This document shows positions 11,101 through 22,800 of a stretch of 64,000 nt of DNA, piece after piece. Made by a program: the position numbers and the translations under genes. The notes below the pieces were generated by a model, which worked only from the letters and a program-made list of their open reading frames with translations, had not been told where the DNA came from and searched no databases. Source of the stretch: Acanthopleura granulata (taxonomy: Eukaryota > Mollusca > Polyplacophora > Chitonida > Chitonidae); contig JABBOT010000014.1 in NCBI GenBank assembly GCA_016165875.1, forward strand, positions 14,385,432-14,449,431, written 5' to 3'. Each line of letters starts with the position of its first letter. Position 1 is the first letter of the stretch.

Positions 11101-12959
11101 TAGGCATCTCTTAAATTTTCACACACAAACAGCTAGGACACAAAACTTACACCTCAGACGAACAAATCTCCTAGCTTAGCAACTCTGACAGCTCGCAAAC
11201 TACCGGGATTTCACAGAGGTTAACAATGTTGTTCTTCGGGTCATGATTTACCATTAGTTCAGGAGAGCCCCCACCCTGTCTCTCGATATCTGCAATGCCT
11301 ATTCGGCTTACTGCCAAATAATATTTTTGGCACCCTGAACACAATGGTGATCCCCTTAATTTTCTCATGAGAGCTATCTGAAATGCATCACGGGAAAAGC
11401 AACAAAAAGTGTCGAATGCTCCAGAATCTAAATTGTATCAGCACTAAACATTTCTGACTTTCACTGCCATATGACACAAACTCATCATTATCCTTTTTAA
11501 CTTCTCTGACTCTTATAGTCTACCGAAATTAATGAAAGAACCTGAAAGGGGTCCCATAAAACAACTTAACAGCTGGACCTTGTGACGTCATTTTATTGAC
11601 GTCAAATGTTCCTTTTTCCACTGATCATAATGACGTCACATTAAAGACAGCGCGACGTTAGACAATAAAATCTGATACACTGTAACAACGTAGACATTGC
11701 AGTACTATCAATTTTTTGCTCAGGCCAAGGTCTAGAACTTGTTGAGGCACTCTTAACACTAAATTATTTAGTACATAAAGAGAGATAATTTCATGTGTAG
11801 TCAGTGTGTTTTTGGTTCTTCTTTTCGGGGGGGGGGGGGGGGGGGTCCAGAAAAAGTTATAAAAACATGATATCACTGTTGTTTCATAAACTTTACTGTA
11901 CATTTTTACAAATGAAAACACTGAGTAGTTCCGTTTGATTGTAATGGGTAAATGCTTGACTTTGAAAATCCTTCCTTGTAGCATTTTAAGTACTATAAGT
12001 AGTCTATAAGTACACCTTGGCCAGGCCAGTCAGACAAACTTGACCTTCGACTAACCGGTATCAGTGGTCACTCAGTCCCATTTTGAGATTCCTTTGCTGT
12101 TCACAGTGACTTTGTCAACACATTATTTACTGAATTTTAAGTTTTGAGCCACAATTTAAATCTCTGCATGTTCATCATATTCCATTCTTAAGGTATGTAG
12201 GTTTTACTTGACACTATTAATTTTCATTTATTTAAATTTGGCTCATTTTTGCACAGGCTATAGTTGTGACAGGATTGACATGGTCTTTCACAGACACCTG
12301 GAATGTTGGCGCAATGGCCCATGTAAGAGGCTTCAGTTTTGTGACATGTTTTGCTGATAAAGTGGGAGACTTTCCCACTCATTTATGATTCTTCTTGACA
12401 TCATACAAAACAGTGGGTGATCTCCCTTGTTTCAGAGCCAAGGCATAGATCAACATTTATTATGTCAGTAATGTAGCCTACACTATGTTCGGTTTCAGCC
12501 TTTGCCTATTTCGTATTAGGCATATAGTACAGAGCTGGTACAATGGTGCGATGTGCTTTGGAATGGTGAAGCGAAGAGGAAAGAAGTTTGTAGTGGACAG
12601 GTTTCTCTAATTGTGCCTTGTTAATAGCCGCTTCTTCAATAAACGGACATCAATACTAAGTGTGAGCATCTCAATCTTTACAAGCCCCCTTACTGCTATA
12701 TCCCAAGCCCCGAAGATGGATATAAATAATCTCAAACGATGATTTCACAGTATCTACATCAGGCAGTTGTTGTTGTTGTCTCACACGCACATTCTCTGGA
12801 CTAATCCGCCGACTCCTTTTCAGTTTTACCGTTAATAAGGGGACAGACGAATCGCAAAAACATGGCAGTACAAATTGTTCAAGCTGATGATTGCTCCAAC
12901 GAACTTTTTTATTCGGGATTATTCTAGATTGACTGCACTGTATTCGCACTACCCACCAT
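8196..12959 (-). CDS. RPL37A: 60S ribosomal protein eL43 (RPL37A)
   Basis: Minus-strand exons 10694-10822, 9528-9610 and 8196-8259 give [20 protein letters not shown] at the start and [16 protein letters not shown] at the end. With an initiator Met this is 92 aa, the usual family length. It is a structural protein of the large ribosomal subunit with a C2-C2 zinc ribbon, seen as CQFC in exon 2 and CKSC in exon 3. Phases agree at both junctions (0 to 0 and 2 to 2). The residue before the second CxxC pair is Gly (GIWGCKSC) where human has His. Codon 1 must lie in a separate exon because exon 2 begins at Ala2 directly after an acceptor. The best candidate is ATG at 12957-12959 followed by GTGGGT; ATG/GT combinations at about 10942 and 11249 are alternatives. 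Exons 2-4 are near certain, exon 1 is tentative. AATAAA on the gene strand at 8107-8112 lies about 85 bases past the stop. Confidence 0.93.
10130..10275 (+). mobile_element. Fragment of the second short repeat family, in RPL37A intron
   Basis: 'gacatgacgcc' and 'tcacattatactgacactgg' match 'gacatgatgcc' and 'cacactatactgacaccggc' of the copy at 60480-60700. Confidence 0.45.
11583..11638. promoter_or_regulatory. Cluster of three CRE octamers
   Basis: TGACGTCA, the palindromic CREB/ATF site, occurs exactly at 11583-11590, 11597-11604 and 11631-11638. It lies upstream of RPL37A exon 2, inside intron 1 if the first exon is at 12957. No direct evidence of function. Confidence 0.5.
11827..11845 (+). 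repeat. Homopolymer G tract
   Basis: About 19 consecutive G. A C tract of similar length is at about 10959-10976. Both sit in the RPL37A intron; exact lengths in such runs are often assembly-uncertain. Confidence 0.85.
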
Positions 12960-12994
12960 TACGACAGATGAGACGGTGTCAAAAAGACAGAGAA
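12957..12994 (-). promoter_or_regulatory. Candidate RPL37A first exon with 5'-TOP-like start
   Basis: On the gene strand a pyrimidine-rich stretch CTCTGTCTTTTTG leads after about 20 bases to ATG, and the ATG is followed at once by GTGGGT. A short 5' UTR with a terminal oligopyrimidine start and an ATG-only first exon is usual for ribosomal protein genes. Inferred from sequence pattern only. Confidence 0.4.
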
Positions 12995-13146
12995 TTGTGG
13001 GAATTGCAAACTCGTACATTGCCTCACCGTAGCATAACATATAAGCCTGGTATTCGCAATAAGGTCTTGCATTTCCCTAGCCCTAGTATGGCGCTATATA
13101 GACCGAGCTTTGACGATTCTGACATTTTGCATTGTCCATTAACGCC

Positions 13147-13323
13147 ATGGAAGCAAGCCTAAGAAAAACTAATGAAGTTGGTGGCAGACCAATACCACAG
13201 GATTTAGAGCCAAATAAACGTGAAACATTTGTAGTACATATTTTATTCACTCTATTGGTGCCATTTTGGTTTCCTCGTGGGAATTTCTACTTTCATTATT
13301 GGACATATTTCCTTGCCATCTAG
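13147..13323 (+). CDS. Possible small membrane-type ORF, 58 aa
   Basis: ATG with a good context (GCCATGG) opens 58 codons beginning MEASLRKTNEVGG, with a hydrophobic C-terminal half (FVVHILFTLLVPFWFPRG and then aromatic residues). It lies 150 bases from the proposed RPL37A start on the other strand. I do not recognise it and see no donor that would extend it. A chance frame is quite possible. Confidence 0.15.
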   Translation: MEASLRKTNEVGGRPIPQDLEPNKRETFVVHILFTLLVPFWFPRGNFYFHYWTYFLAI

Positions 13324-13375
13324 TGAAACCCGCCAGTTTTTACACTGTACTGCGCCAATCGTTCTTATTAATTTT

Positions 13376-13553
13376 CGAGCCAACGTCCGCCATGTCTTGA
13401 ATTCAATCTTCTTGCAGGCGATGGGTCGCCAAAATTTTACCCCACCCTACACATACTCCTGCGTGGTACAGAGTATGTATAGGGTCGGTTGAAATTTTCG
13501 TGGCCCATCCCCTGCTAGAAGTTTGAATTCAAGACATGGCGGACGTTGGCTCG
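13376..13553. repeat. Long imperfect inverted repeat (about 83-bp arms)
   Basis: Arms 13376-13458 and 13471-13553 are reverse complements apart from scattered mismatches, separated by ctgcgtggtaca. The outer ends read cgagccaacgtccgccatgt and its complement, so ATGGCGGACGTTGGCTCG points outward on each strand. Confidence 0.85.
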
Positions 13554-14275
13554 CGAAGCCCAGTTCAAAAGTTTAACCTCCTGGATTACTGTTGAAAGAT
13601 GGTTTAGGCCTACCGGCCCGGCCTTACTATTTGCATCAAACGGTTGTCTCAGGGAATCGAGCTGATATTTGAAGTGAAATTTTCACCATGGACTTCTATA
13701 GGGCCGGTGCTGGGCGCTACGGTAATGTACGTAGACGACAAGCTAGCTGTGCTATTGGAAAATATTTTTTCCTTTGGGATTAAAGAGGCTGAGGATGGGT
13801 TGGGGGAGGGTGTAATGGTTCGTCGTTTTCATTTTCGTTTATTATGCTGTTTTATTTTTCGGTAAATTTTGTTCTTGAGCATTTTGTCTGACAAATGGGT
13901 ACTGGTGGGTTTTCCTTTCATATAGGGTGTATATGTACATTTTGTATGATCAGCTGTCGCCTGCAGTGCATTACGATAACTACGGCATTAGCCTTTTGTT
14001 GAACAACGTCAAACACGTTGAACAGAATGGCTTCATTTGTGACGATCGTGTTGTCAACGTTGTTCTAGAATCTTCAGCGTCACGACATGGCGGATGTTGG
14101 CTCGAAAAGCTCAGTTCAAACGTTTAATCGGCTGGATTACTGTTGAAAGATTGTTTACCGGCGCCGGCTTTGCTATTTTCACAAACCGGTTGACTCATAC
14201 CAAATGTAAGGTAGGGTTCGTGCTGTTATTTGTAGTGAAATTTTCTGCGTGGACTTCTTTGGGAACATCTAGATA
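13531..14275 (+). repeat. Diverged direct duplication, offset about 551 bp
   Basis: The stretch from ATGGCGGACGTTGGCTCG at 13536 through 'ctggattactgttgaaagat' and 'gtgaaattttc' to 'tggacttct' (about 13700) recurs from 14087 to about 14260 with substitutions and small indels. Both copies keep a 19-codon frame that ends at TGA. Confidence 0.75.
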
Positions 14276-14279
14276 GTTG

Positions 14280-16500
14280 CCTAAGTAGGTGACTTTAGCG
14301 CCCAGCAAGGTGTGCTAGCCTGTAGCTATATGCACATGTAAGACGGAAGAGATGTTTTTCTAGAGACTAGCGTTAATGTAAAAAGTAAGACCTAATATTG
14401 AAACGAAAAATCAAAAAATAACGCAACTAGGTCTGCCTGAGAACTCTGCCTTGCCAATGAAAGTAAACAACGTCTTAAAGGAATTAACCTCCATTTTATT
14501 TCGGAGGAAAATTCAATTTTATGCTTTGCTAAGTAAAACCTTATTAAACATATATATTTTACTGTAATAAATTTAAAATTTCCGTTTATATGACAGGCCC
14601 TCGCCTTACACATAACCCAACGTGTGGTTGAGTAAGATGGTGAAAGAGTCAAGGGTTTAGAACAGCTACACACAGGTAAGGACAATTCCAGAACTAGAGT
14701 TAATCCCTGTATGTGAATAATTTTTTTTTTTAATTTTTTGTTCAAATTTAATTTGGTGAACGTTGAATGGCTTTCGGTTTATTGGGGCTAACAAGTGACA
14801 CTTGTCACCGATATCCACAGTGTCAGTGTGACTGTGACACACTGATATTTTGATATTTTTTAAATTTATGTTTTATGTGGTTTTCAGTATGTAGATAGAG
14901 TAGAGTATGTATTTGTCAGTTTGAGACCACATTAGTACACCGCCTACAACACCTTGTCTTGATGTGCAGGCGCAATTGTGACGTCTCGTCTCGGTCCTAT
15001 CATTATGATCAGCCCATTCACTGATTTTGTATGGCTGTCACCCTATTATGTCTGTGTTTACTAGTATGACTAGTCCTGGTCGCACGAATGTGTCTCAACT
15101 GATCTAACAATGCACTGACGAGCCAAGCAAACAGAAGCTTGGTACAGTAGTACATTGTTAGATCTGCTGTCAGCTTCACTCGTAGAGCTAGACTAGTCCT
15201 AGATTGATATTTTAGGTGTGTCAATATTTTGTTCCACCAAGCATGGACTTCAGCCAATGTTGACATTTGTGAAGACCAGTCTGTTATTTACATGTAGCAG
15301 TCCACATTCTTTTTGAGGTCATTTTTTTCCCCCACAGTCATGCACTTTTAGTGGAAATAGCCCCGGTTTTATACAGTAAATTAGCACATGATACATGATC
15401 ACATGATAAGCCCATGTTACCTTGAAACTCCTCGAGAAAATTTGCTGACTGCTATAAGACACCAGTGTTACGTCCATAGTCTGACATCCTTACATAAGAC
15501 CATTTGGATTGTTGTGGCTGAATGTGTTCTTTTGAGATCGATGAATTTAGTAAGGATTTTGTGCACATGTGCTAGTGTCACATTGTTTTGTCACTTGGTC
15601 AACATTGTTTTGGCACTTGGTCAACATTTGAAAAGGGCTCAATTTGTACCATGACATTTCAGTGAAACTCATTCAGGGAAAGCATGAATGAACTGACGTA
15701 AGAAGCCACATGTCACCTGGAAAGCAACATACAAACAGAACTCTGGGTTTTACTATATCCCCAATGTAAGATCACACTTCATTTAAGAATCTTTTGTAGT
15801 TGCCAGAGCAATTTATTACAGTGTTTGAGACAAAATTATGGTTTTTAAATTTCCACAGATTCCTTAGTCAATTTATCAGTTTCAGTTTATTTTTCTTTTT
15901 TTTTTTGTAAGGACATTGCCATTTGGTTAAATTCCTTGATAATGCACAGAGGGAATTTCAGTAGGCCAGCTGCCAGCTTCAACACATTTGACAAGGGCAT
16001 CAAATTTTTAAATGGAGCAATCTCTATGATGTTGGTTTGGGTTCATCATTGGCTGCACATTCTTTCACCAGAGCAGTCTCGTACTTCTGACTTTTGTCCA
16101 GTGCATCTCTTGTTGAGATTCACAGCAATTTAATCATCTACTTGTGTATGTGTACAATATATCTCCAGAAAAACCTCTTCATCTCATGGGACATTTTCAT
16201 AACTGATGAGATGAAGACACTCCCCACAGCTAACACACCCCGTGAAACAAAGTCTACATGCATATGTGCTTATAACACATACCTCACAAAATGACGTGTG
16301 AGTCTAGATATGTAAATAGAGGATATTGCATATTGAAGATCGAATACCATAGATATTGTTCAAGTGAAAGGTGGAAATGACAACCCACGAGAACAATATT
16401 TATGGTATTCAGCCTTCAGTGTGCAATATTTTATTTATTATTTATACCCTAACATTATCATGATTTTGTGTACTTTAAAGACTTTTTGGTATTTTTACCA
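14280..16500. other. Spacer upstream of ZNF622
   Basis: AT-rich sequence with a T tract near 15900. I see no coding exon, RNA gene or SINE. Any non-coding first exon(s) of ZNF622 should lie here or in the duplicated block before it, because an acceptor (cctagcag, ending 16870) precedes the coding start. Confidence 0.5.
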
Positions 16501-16501
16501 T

Positions 16502-16576
16502 ACCTAGAGTGTGACGTAGTGTACATACCTAGAGTGTGACGTGGTGTACATACCTAGAGTGTGACGTGGTGTACAT
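16502..16576 (+). repeat. Three 25-bp direct repeats
   Basis: The unit 'cctagagtgtgacgtggtgt' plus 'acata' is present three times, with one A/G difference in the first. Each unit contains TGACGT, a CRE half-site; a full TGACGTCA follows at 16645-16652. Confidence 0.85.
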
Positions 16577-16881
16577 GACCCATTATACGACATCATGTGT
16601 TCTTGCGTGACATGAAAATATATCAATTGACTAAACTTGCATTATGACGTCATTCCACTGAGATCAGATTGGAACTTTATAAAATAAAATGTTTCTGTTT
16701 TGACATCATGATGTCTGGGTGTGAAATATCAAAATGTGATATATATATATATAAATAATAAATGAAATTTGTGGACTGCAAGGGTTGTGATAATAACACT
16801 CCTGCCCAAAAACATAAATGAAGGCCTGTTGCATGTAAATATAACAGTTGTAACATTCATTTCCTAGCAGAGGTGGTAAAG

Positions 16882-19800
16882 ATGTCGGATGCCCTATTCA
16901 CCTGCATCACATGTCGTGTGGCGTTCCATGATGCCGACACTCAGAGGGCTCATTACAAGAGTGACTGGCATCGGTACAATCTGAAGAGAAAAGTGGCTGA
17001 GATGCCGCCAGTGACAGCAGAGAACTTCCAGCAGAGAGTGCTGGCACAGAGAGAAAAGGTGGGACAGAAATTATTTTTTATCTATTTATTTATTTGATTG
17101 GTGTTGTACGCCGTACTCAAGAATATTTCACTTATTCAATGGCGGCCAGCGTTATGATGGGAGGAAAACGCTTTTGAGCTGTGAATAGGATTCTAAAGTT
17201 ATCAATAGATGTACATCTGGTCTGCCATTTCTTTTATGTGAAAAAGCATTTGTCTGATTCAGTTTGATTTTGTCCCTCCCTTAAAAATCCTGTTTATCAT
17301 GTATATAGCGGGTTTTCCGGCCAGTTTCTTTGTAAAAACTTAATTTGAACAAATCAGAAAGCTCAATATTTTTTGTCTCAAATTTATCAAAAACATTTAT
17401 TTCATGAAAACTCAAAATTTGTCCATAAATGCAATTTTCGATGTTTCTTGGTGTGGTTACCACAATGAGAAAGTGGCTAAAGGAGGCCCCTGTGTATATT
17501 CACCTGAATTAGCTCTTCAGTCTCAGCCTTAGACCTTGTAACATAGGAAATTTGCAAATTTCCCCCGCCACTCTTACTCTTCCTGGGTCCTTGCTTTGAT
17601 TTCGCTGCAGCAGGTGATCCTAACCAGAGAGGTCCGGCTTTACTGATTTGGCCATGACTTTGTCAAACATATCAGCTACATGGTGAATGGCGAGTTAGCT
17701 GAGTACTCTGGTTTCCTCTGACTCTACACAACAGCCTCATTCATATAGTGTGTGAACAGTTTTGGTATTGCATTAAATGCCAATCATCATCAGTAAAGAA
17801 ATCAACACATGACCTCTACGTGTTTACATGTATATCTTTACACTTTAAAAAATCAGCGGATGATTTTTTTTTTTTGTTTTGAGAAACTGTTTTTAATTTT
17901 ATATGCACTGTCATATGATATTAAAATTAAACTTATAGAAGTGCATTCAATGATATTTGCTGGAGTATCTTTGGAATTACGACGAATTAAACTAGTGTAC
18001 ACTGGTTTCTTTCGTAGTAAATTGCCATGATTAAATCACACACAATTTTATGAAGGATAGGCTGTTGAGGGGGAAATTTTTAATATATTTGAGTATTTGA
18101 GAATATTAAATTTAACTGTTTTCTAGGCTGGTGCTTAACAGTCTTTCACATGATATTTCAATATATTGTCTTCTTTGCCTATAGGTGTTACAGAAACATA
18201 TAATCAATCTCAAATATTTCTGCATCAGCTAGTTGTAATTGGTTTTCTGTATTGATTCAGGCATCTGAGCAACAAAAGAGCACATCCAGTCACTGTCAGT
18301 TGTGCAACAAACATTTCAGTTCTCTGAATGCCTACAGCAATCACCTCCAGTCAAAGAAACACAAGGAATTGCAGTCTAAAAACGAGGTGGAAAAAGTGAA
18401 AGCCGATGTGGACAGGAAAAATGTGATAAACAAAAGTAAAAGCTGGTCAAGTGCTGGGGATAAAAATACAACCAAGGAAACGTCAAAGAAAAGTGCACAG
18501 TCTTCCGCTGGTAAGGGTAATGGACAGTCGGCAGGGATCAGCCAATCACGGCAGTCTTCATGTTGTGCTTGGAAAAGAGGCCAGGCAGAGCCTGATGAAG
18601 AAGGTACGAGTAGGCAACATGTTGAATATTATGCATTTGTTTTCTTTGTTTCTTCCATATTAAAAAATGTTGAATGATTCTCATCAAGGTGTGGTCTTGG
18701 TTGCTTTGCCAGAGCCTGAGAGTAGATTCCTTATAGCCTGTCACCATTGAAGTTGTCCTGCTGCAGGTTGACATATATCTGTTTTCACATCAAATTGATG
18801 CACAACACCACACTCAGAATTCATCACTTATATGATGATGTTCCATTTTATCAGTGGAGGAGACCTTTGTGCCCTGTGAAAACCACTGATCTTTGGCAAA
18901 TTTCTAATGAGCTTTCCGACATGTGACATACAGATATGTACACTGTATAGTAGGAACGTTGTCATTGAACATTGCACTACGTAAATGTATACTGACTGTT
19001 CTGATCTGTGGAAGCATTGTTATTAAACAAGAAGGCGGCCTCTGTGGCTGATGGGGTTAGTGCACTCATGTAGCGCAATGACCCAGGAGTCTTTCACCAA
19101 TACGGTCGCAGTGAGTTTAAGCCGGGAAGGTCCTATAGCAACCTGCAGATGGTCATGGGTGTCCCCAGAGCTCTGTCAGGTGTCCTCCCACGATAATACT
19201 GGCCATCATCATATTAGTAAAATATTCTTGAGTACCACATAAACACCAGTCAAATAAATAAATACACATCAAAAAAAGAGTGTATTATGGCCTTTTTCAT
19301 GTTTTCAGCCATGGTTGAGGACGATTCTGACGCCGAATCCTGGGAGAGTTTTGACGGAGAAGGCCTGGGTGTGGAGGAGTGTCTGTTCTGTTCACAGGTC
19401 AGCCAGTCTATGGAGGACAACCTCAACCACATGACCATCAAACATGGCTTCTTCCTCCCCGATGCCGAGTACATCTGTGATCTGGACGGACTCATCTCCT
19501 ACCTGGGTAACTTAGGCTTTACTGTTCAATTTGTTCATTTCTTTAATTTGTTTTGGGGGGTAGTTGGCAGATATGCAATTTGACGAAAAGTTGCGGATGA
19601 ACCAGTGGACGTTGCATTCACACATGCAGGCCTCAGTCATCAAGCAAACGTTCTTCAGCTGTGGGCAAGAGCAGTGCTTGCTGAGCCAGTTTTTCAGTTT
19701 GAATATAGTCTTCAACAATGATGTTTGTGAAATAATGTAAGTAGGGCTGCAAGGACTGAGAGATCAGGAAGGAGGCCTGAGTTCAAGTCCGGACCTTGTG

Positions 19801-22800
19801 AGACCCAAGATTTAAATTTTACCAGTCTTAGTATTTCATTACTCAGCACCAGAGGTCCATTTCACCATGTGATTTCTGGCTTTAGCCTAACACTGTAATC
19901 CAAGTTCAAATCTTAGATACATGTGTAATGGTCAAATCAATGCAGTTGTTTTTACCAGTGAGTACTGATAAACTGCTGTGGTTATTCAACTTCAGGGAAG
20001 TTTGATCATCTAGTTTTGAATATTTTGTGGTGTAAAGAAGATTTAAAATGTGAGCTCTATAGTCCAAATGTCATTGTGAAACAGGCCCCAGAGGAAATGA
20101 TGAGTGAAATGATGCTGAAAGCAAGGTAGGATCATTGTGAACGGGTGCACTTCTTGGGTTAGCTCCTACTAACTGGGCAGGCTATTGCTTTGCGAGAGGA
20201 AGTTTGCCTCTCATCTGGGGAGGTGCTATGGACTCCTTAAGAACATCACTGGTTTCCTCCATCTGCTCTGTGGTTTCCTCCAGCTGCCTTGTGGTTTCCT
20301 CTACCTTGCCTCTTTTCCCATGTCCACAAAAAACACACCTCAGGTGTGTCATACTTGTGTCATATATTAAGTTAATATTTGTTAGTAGCGTATAAAACAT
20401 TATAAATTAAATAAATTAAGAAATCTTTCTGTCTGCGTCATGTGTACAGAGTCAAGCCATGGCTGTCATATTGAAATGACAGACTTTGTGTTTCCTGATG
20501 TGAACAGGTAGATCAGTTTCAGATCATCATGATGTTTGCACATTGCCATTTGGCTGGGGCCACTGTTCATACCGGATTCCAGGGTCATGACATTCAAGGG
20601 AGACAACTGTGCAAATATCTCTACATTGGGACTGTACTGATACCCCAAAACTGACACAAAATCTTATTATCAGACTGAAATGATGATGTACACGGTAAGC
20701 TGATATACATGTTTTCATGTGCTGTAGGTCAGAAGGTTGGGGAGGGAAATGTATGCCTCTGGTGTAATGAGAAAGGACGGCGGTTCCACACCACACAGGC
20801 TGTGCAGAGACACATGGTGGACAAGGGGCATTGCAAGATGCTGCACGAAGGGGAGGCAGTGCTGGAGTACGCCGACTTCTTTGACTACAGGTAAACGTGA
20901 AGGGGAGGCAGTGCTGGAGTACACTGACTTTTATGGCTACAGGTAAACCTGAAGGGAGGCAGTGCTGGAGTACACTGACTTTTATGGCTACAGGTAAACC
21001 TGAAGGGGAGGCAGTGCTGGAGTACACTGACTTTTATGGGTACAGGTAAACCTGAAGGGAGGCAGTGCTGGAGTACACTGACTTTTATGGCTACAGGTAA
21101 ACGTGAAGGGGAGGCAGTGCTGGAGTACACTGACTTTTATGGCTACAGGTAAACGTGAAGGGGAGGCAGTGCTGGAGTACACTGACTTTTATGGCTACAG
21201 GTAAACGTGAAGGGGAGGCAGTGCTGGAGTACACTGACTTTTATGGCTACAGGTAAACGTGAAGGGGAGGCAGTGCTGGAGTACGCTGGAAGTGGACGTT
21301 GGTTTGGTTGCACACACAAGTCAGCTTATGAACACTGGTGGAGAAGAGGGTAGCGCAAGTTCAGAGATCTAGGGTATATAAAGCTTACTTCCAGGCACCA
21401 AAGATCTCCGGGTACAACAACACAACGACTCGAATGTTTCAGCCAAACACAACGGCATCTGTGTGTTTCCATCGATGCTGTGTTCAGTGAACAAGTGAAT
21501 ATGAACAAATAAACAGATATCATTAAAATTCCGATTTTTGGAGAATGAACATCATTCGAGAGCTGTGGCTGTTTCAAACAGATGCTCATGTACAGGTACA
21601 CAGGAGATGTGTGAAGTCAATGCGTAATACCTATGGATGCATTGTTTCTTTGCAATTGTAGGAGTAGTTACCCGGACTTTGCGGAGTGTGAGGGAGGAGC
21701 AGCTGCGTCCCCTGGTGTGGGCGAGGAGGCAGTGGAGGAGGAGGAGGAGGAGGAGGAGGAGCCTCTGGAGAGTGACGGCTATGAGCTGGTCTTACCCTCA
21801 GGTACTTGTTACTGTAAAGCTTCAACCTTTTCAACCACTCAAGCAGCTTTTTCAGTGGAATTTATCCATACAATGATTATGAAAATGATTTGCTTGTGTG
21901 ATTAAAGAAACAAGTTTCATGAAACTGTGCAGATTATTCCGCTGCACCCCATAGTTCTGTCAGAAGGTTCAAAACCACCTGGCTGCAGAGGTGGCTGAAA
22001 AGATTGAACAATTAGGATAGGTAATCTGTGACAGTGAGATTTCTGGGTGGAGAAGTCAGTAGCCACTTTCACAAAGCTTTGTACATGTAAGTCACAGTGT
22101 TTGTTACTTTTCTTGTTAAAGACGTCATATAGGTTACGGTGCAATAAGGCGACGTAATGTACGCGAGAAGTGGTCTGCGGTCACAGCCAGGAGGAAAATT
22201 TGCCGTAGAATACTCGGCTTAAGCCTCAACAGACACATGGCAATTCATGCGCCTAAGGTTGAGCTCTTTGGTTGGGTTGTAGTATGATGTCAGTATGATG
22301 TCAGTGTGATGTCAGTGTGATGCCAGTGTGATGCCAGTGTGATGTCAGTGTGATGCCAGTGTGATGTCAGTGTGATGCCAGTGTGATGCCAGTGTGATGT
22401 CAGTGTGATGCCAGTGTGATGCCAGTGTGATGTCAGTATGATGCCAGTATGATGTCAGTATGATGCCAGTATGATGTCAGTGTGATGCCAGTGTGATGTC
22501 AGTGTGATGCCAGTGTGATGCCAGTGTGATGTCAGTGTGATGCCAGTGTGATGCCAGTATGATGTCAGTATGATGCCAGTATGATGCCAGTATGATGTCA
22601 GTATGATGCCAGTCAGTTTTATAGAACTACTGACCTATGACAAATTATAGACTTTCCCACATGCTGACATGAGCACCATATTTCAAGGTTTGTGTCCTCT
22701 GTAGCTGAGGGGGTTAGCATGGGGTGGTGACCCAGGTTCCTCTTACCAGTGCAGTCACTGTGACTTCAACTCTAGCTTAGGCTGACTTCCTGTCCGGCGG

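Noticed and set aside
20527..21182. Minus-strand frames with repeated MYSSTASPSRLPVAIK text
   Set aside because: Antisense readings of ZNF622 exon 4 and its duplicated units.
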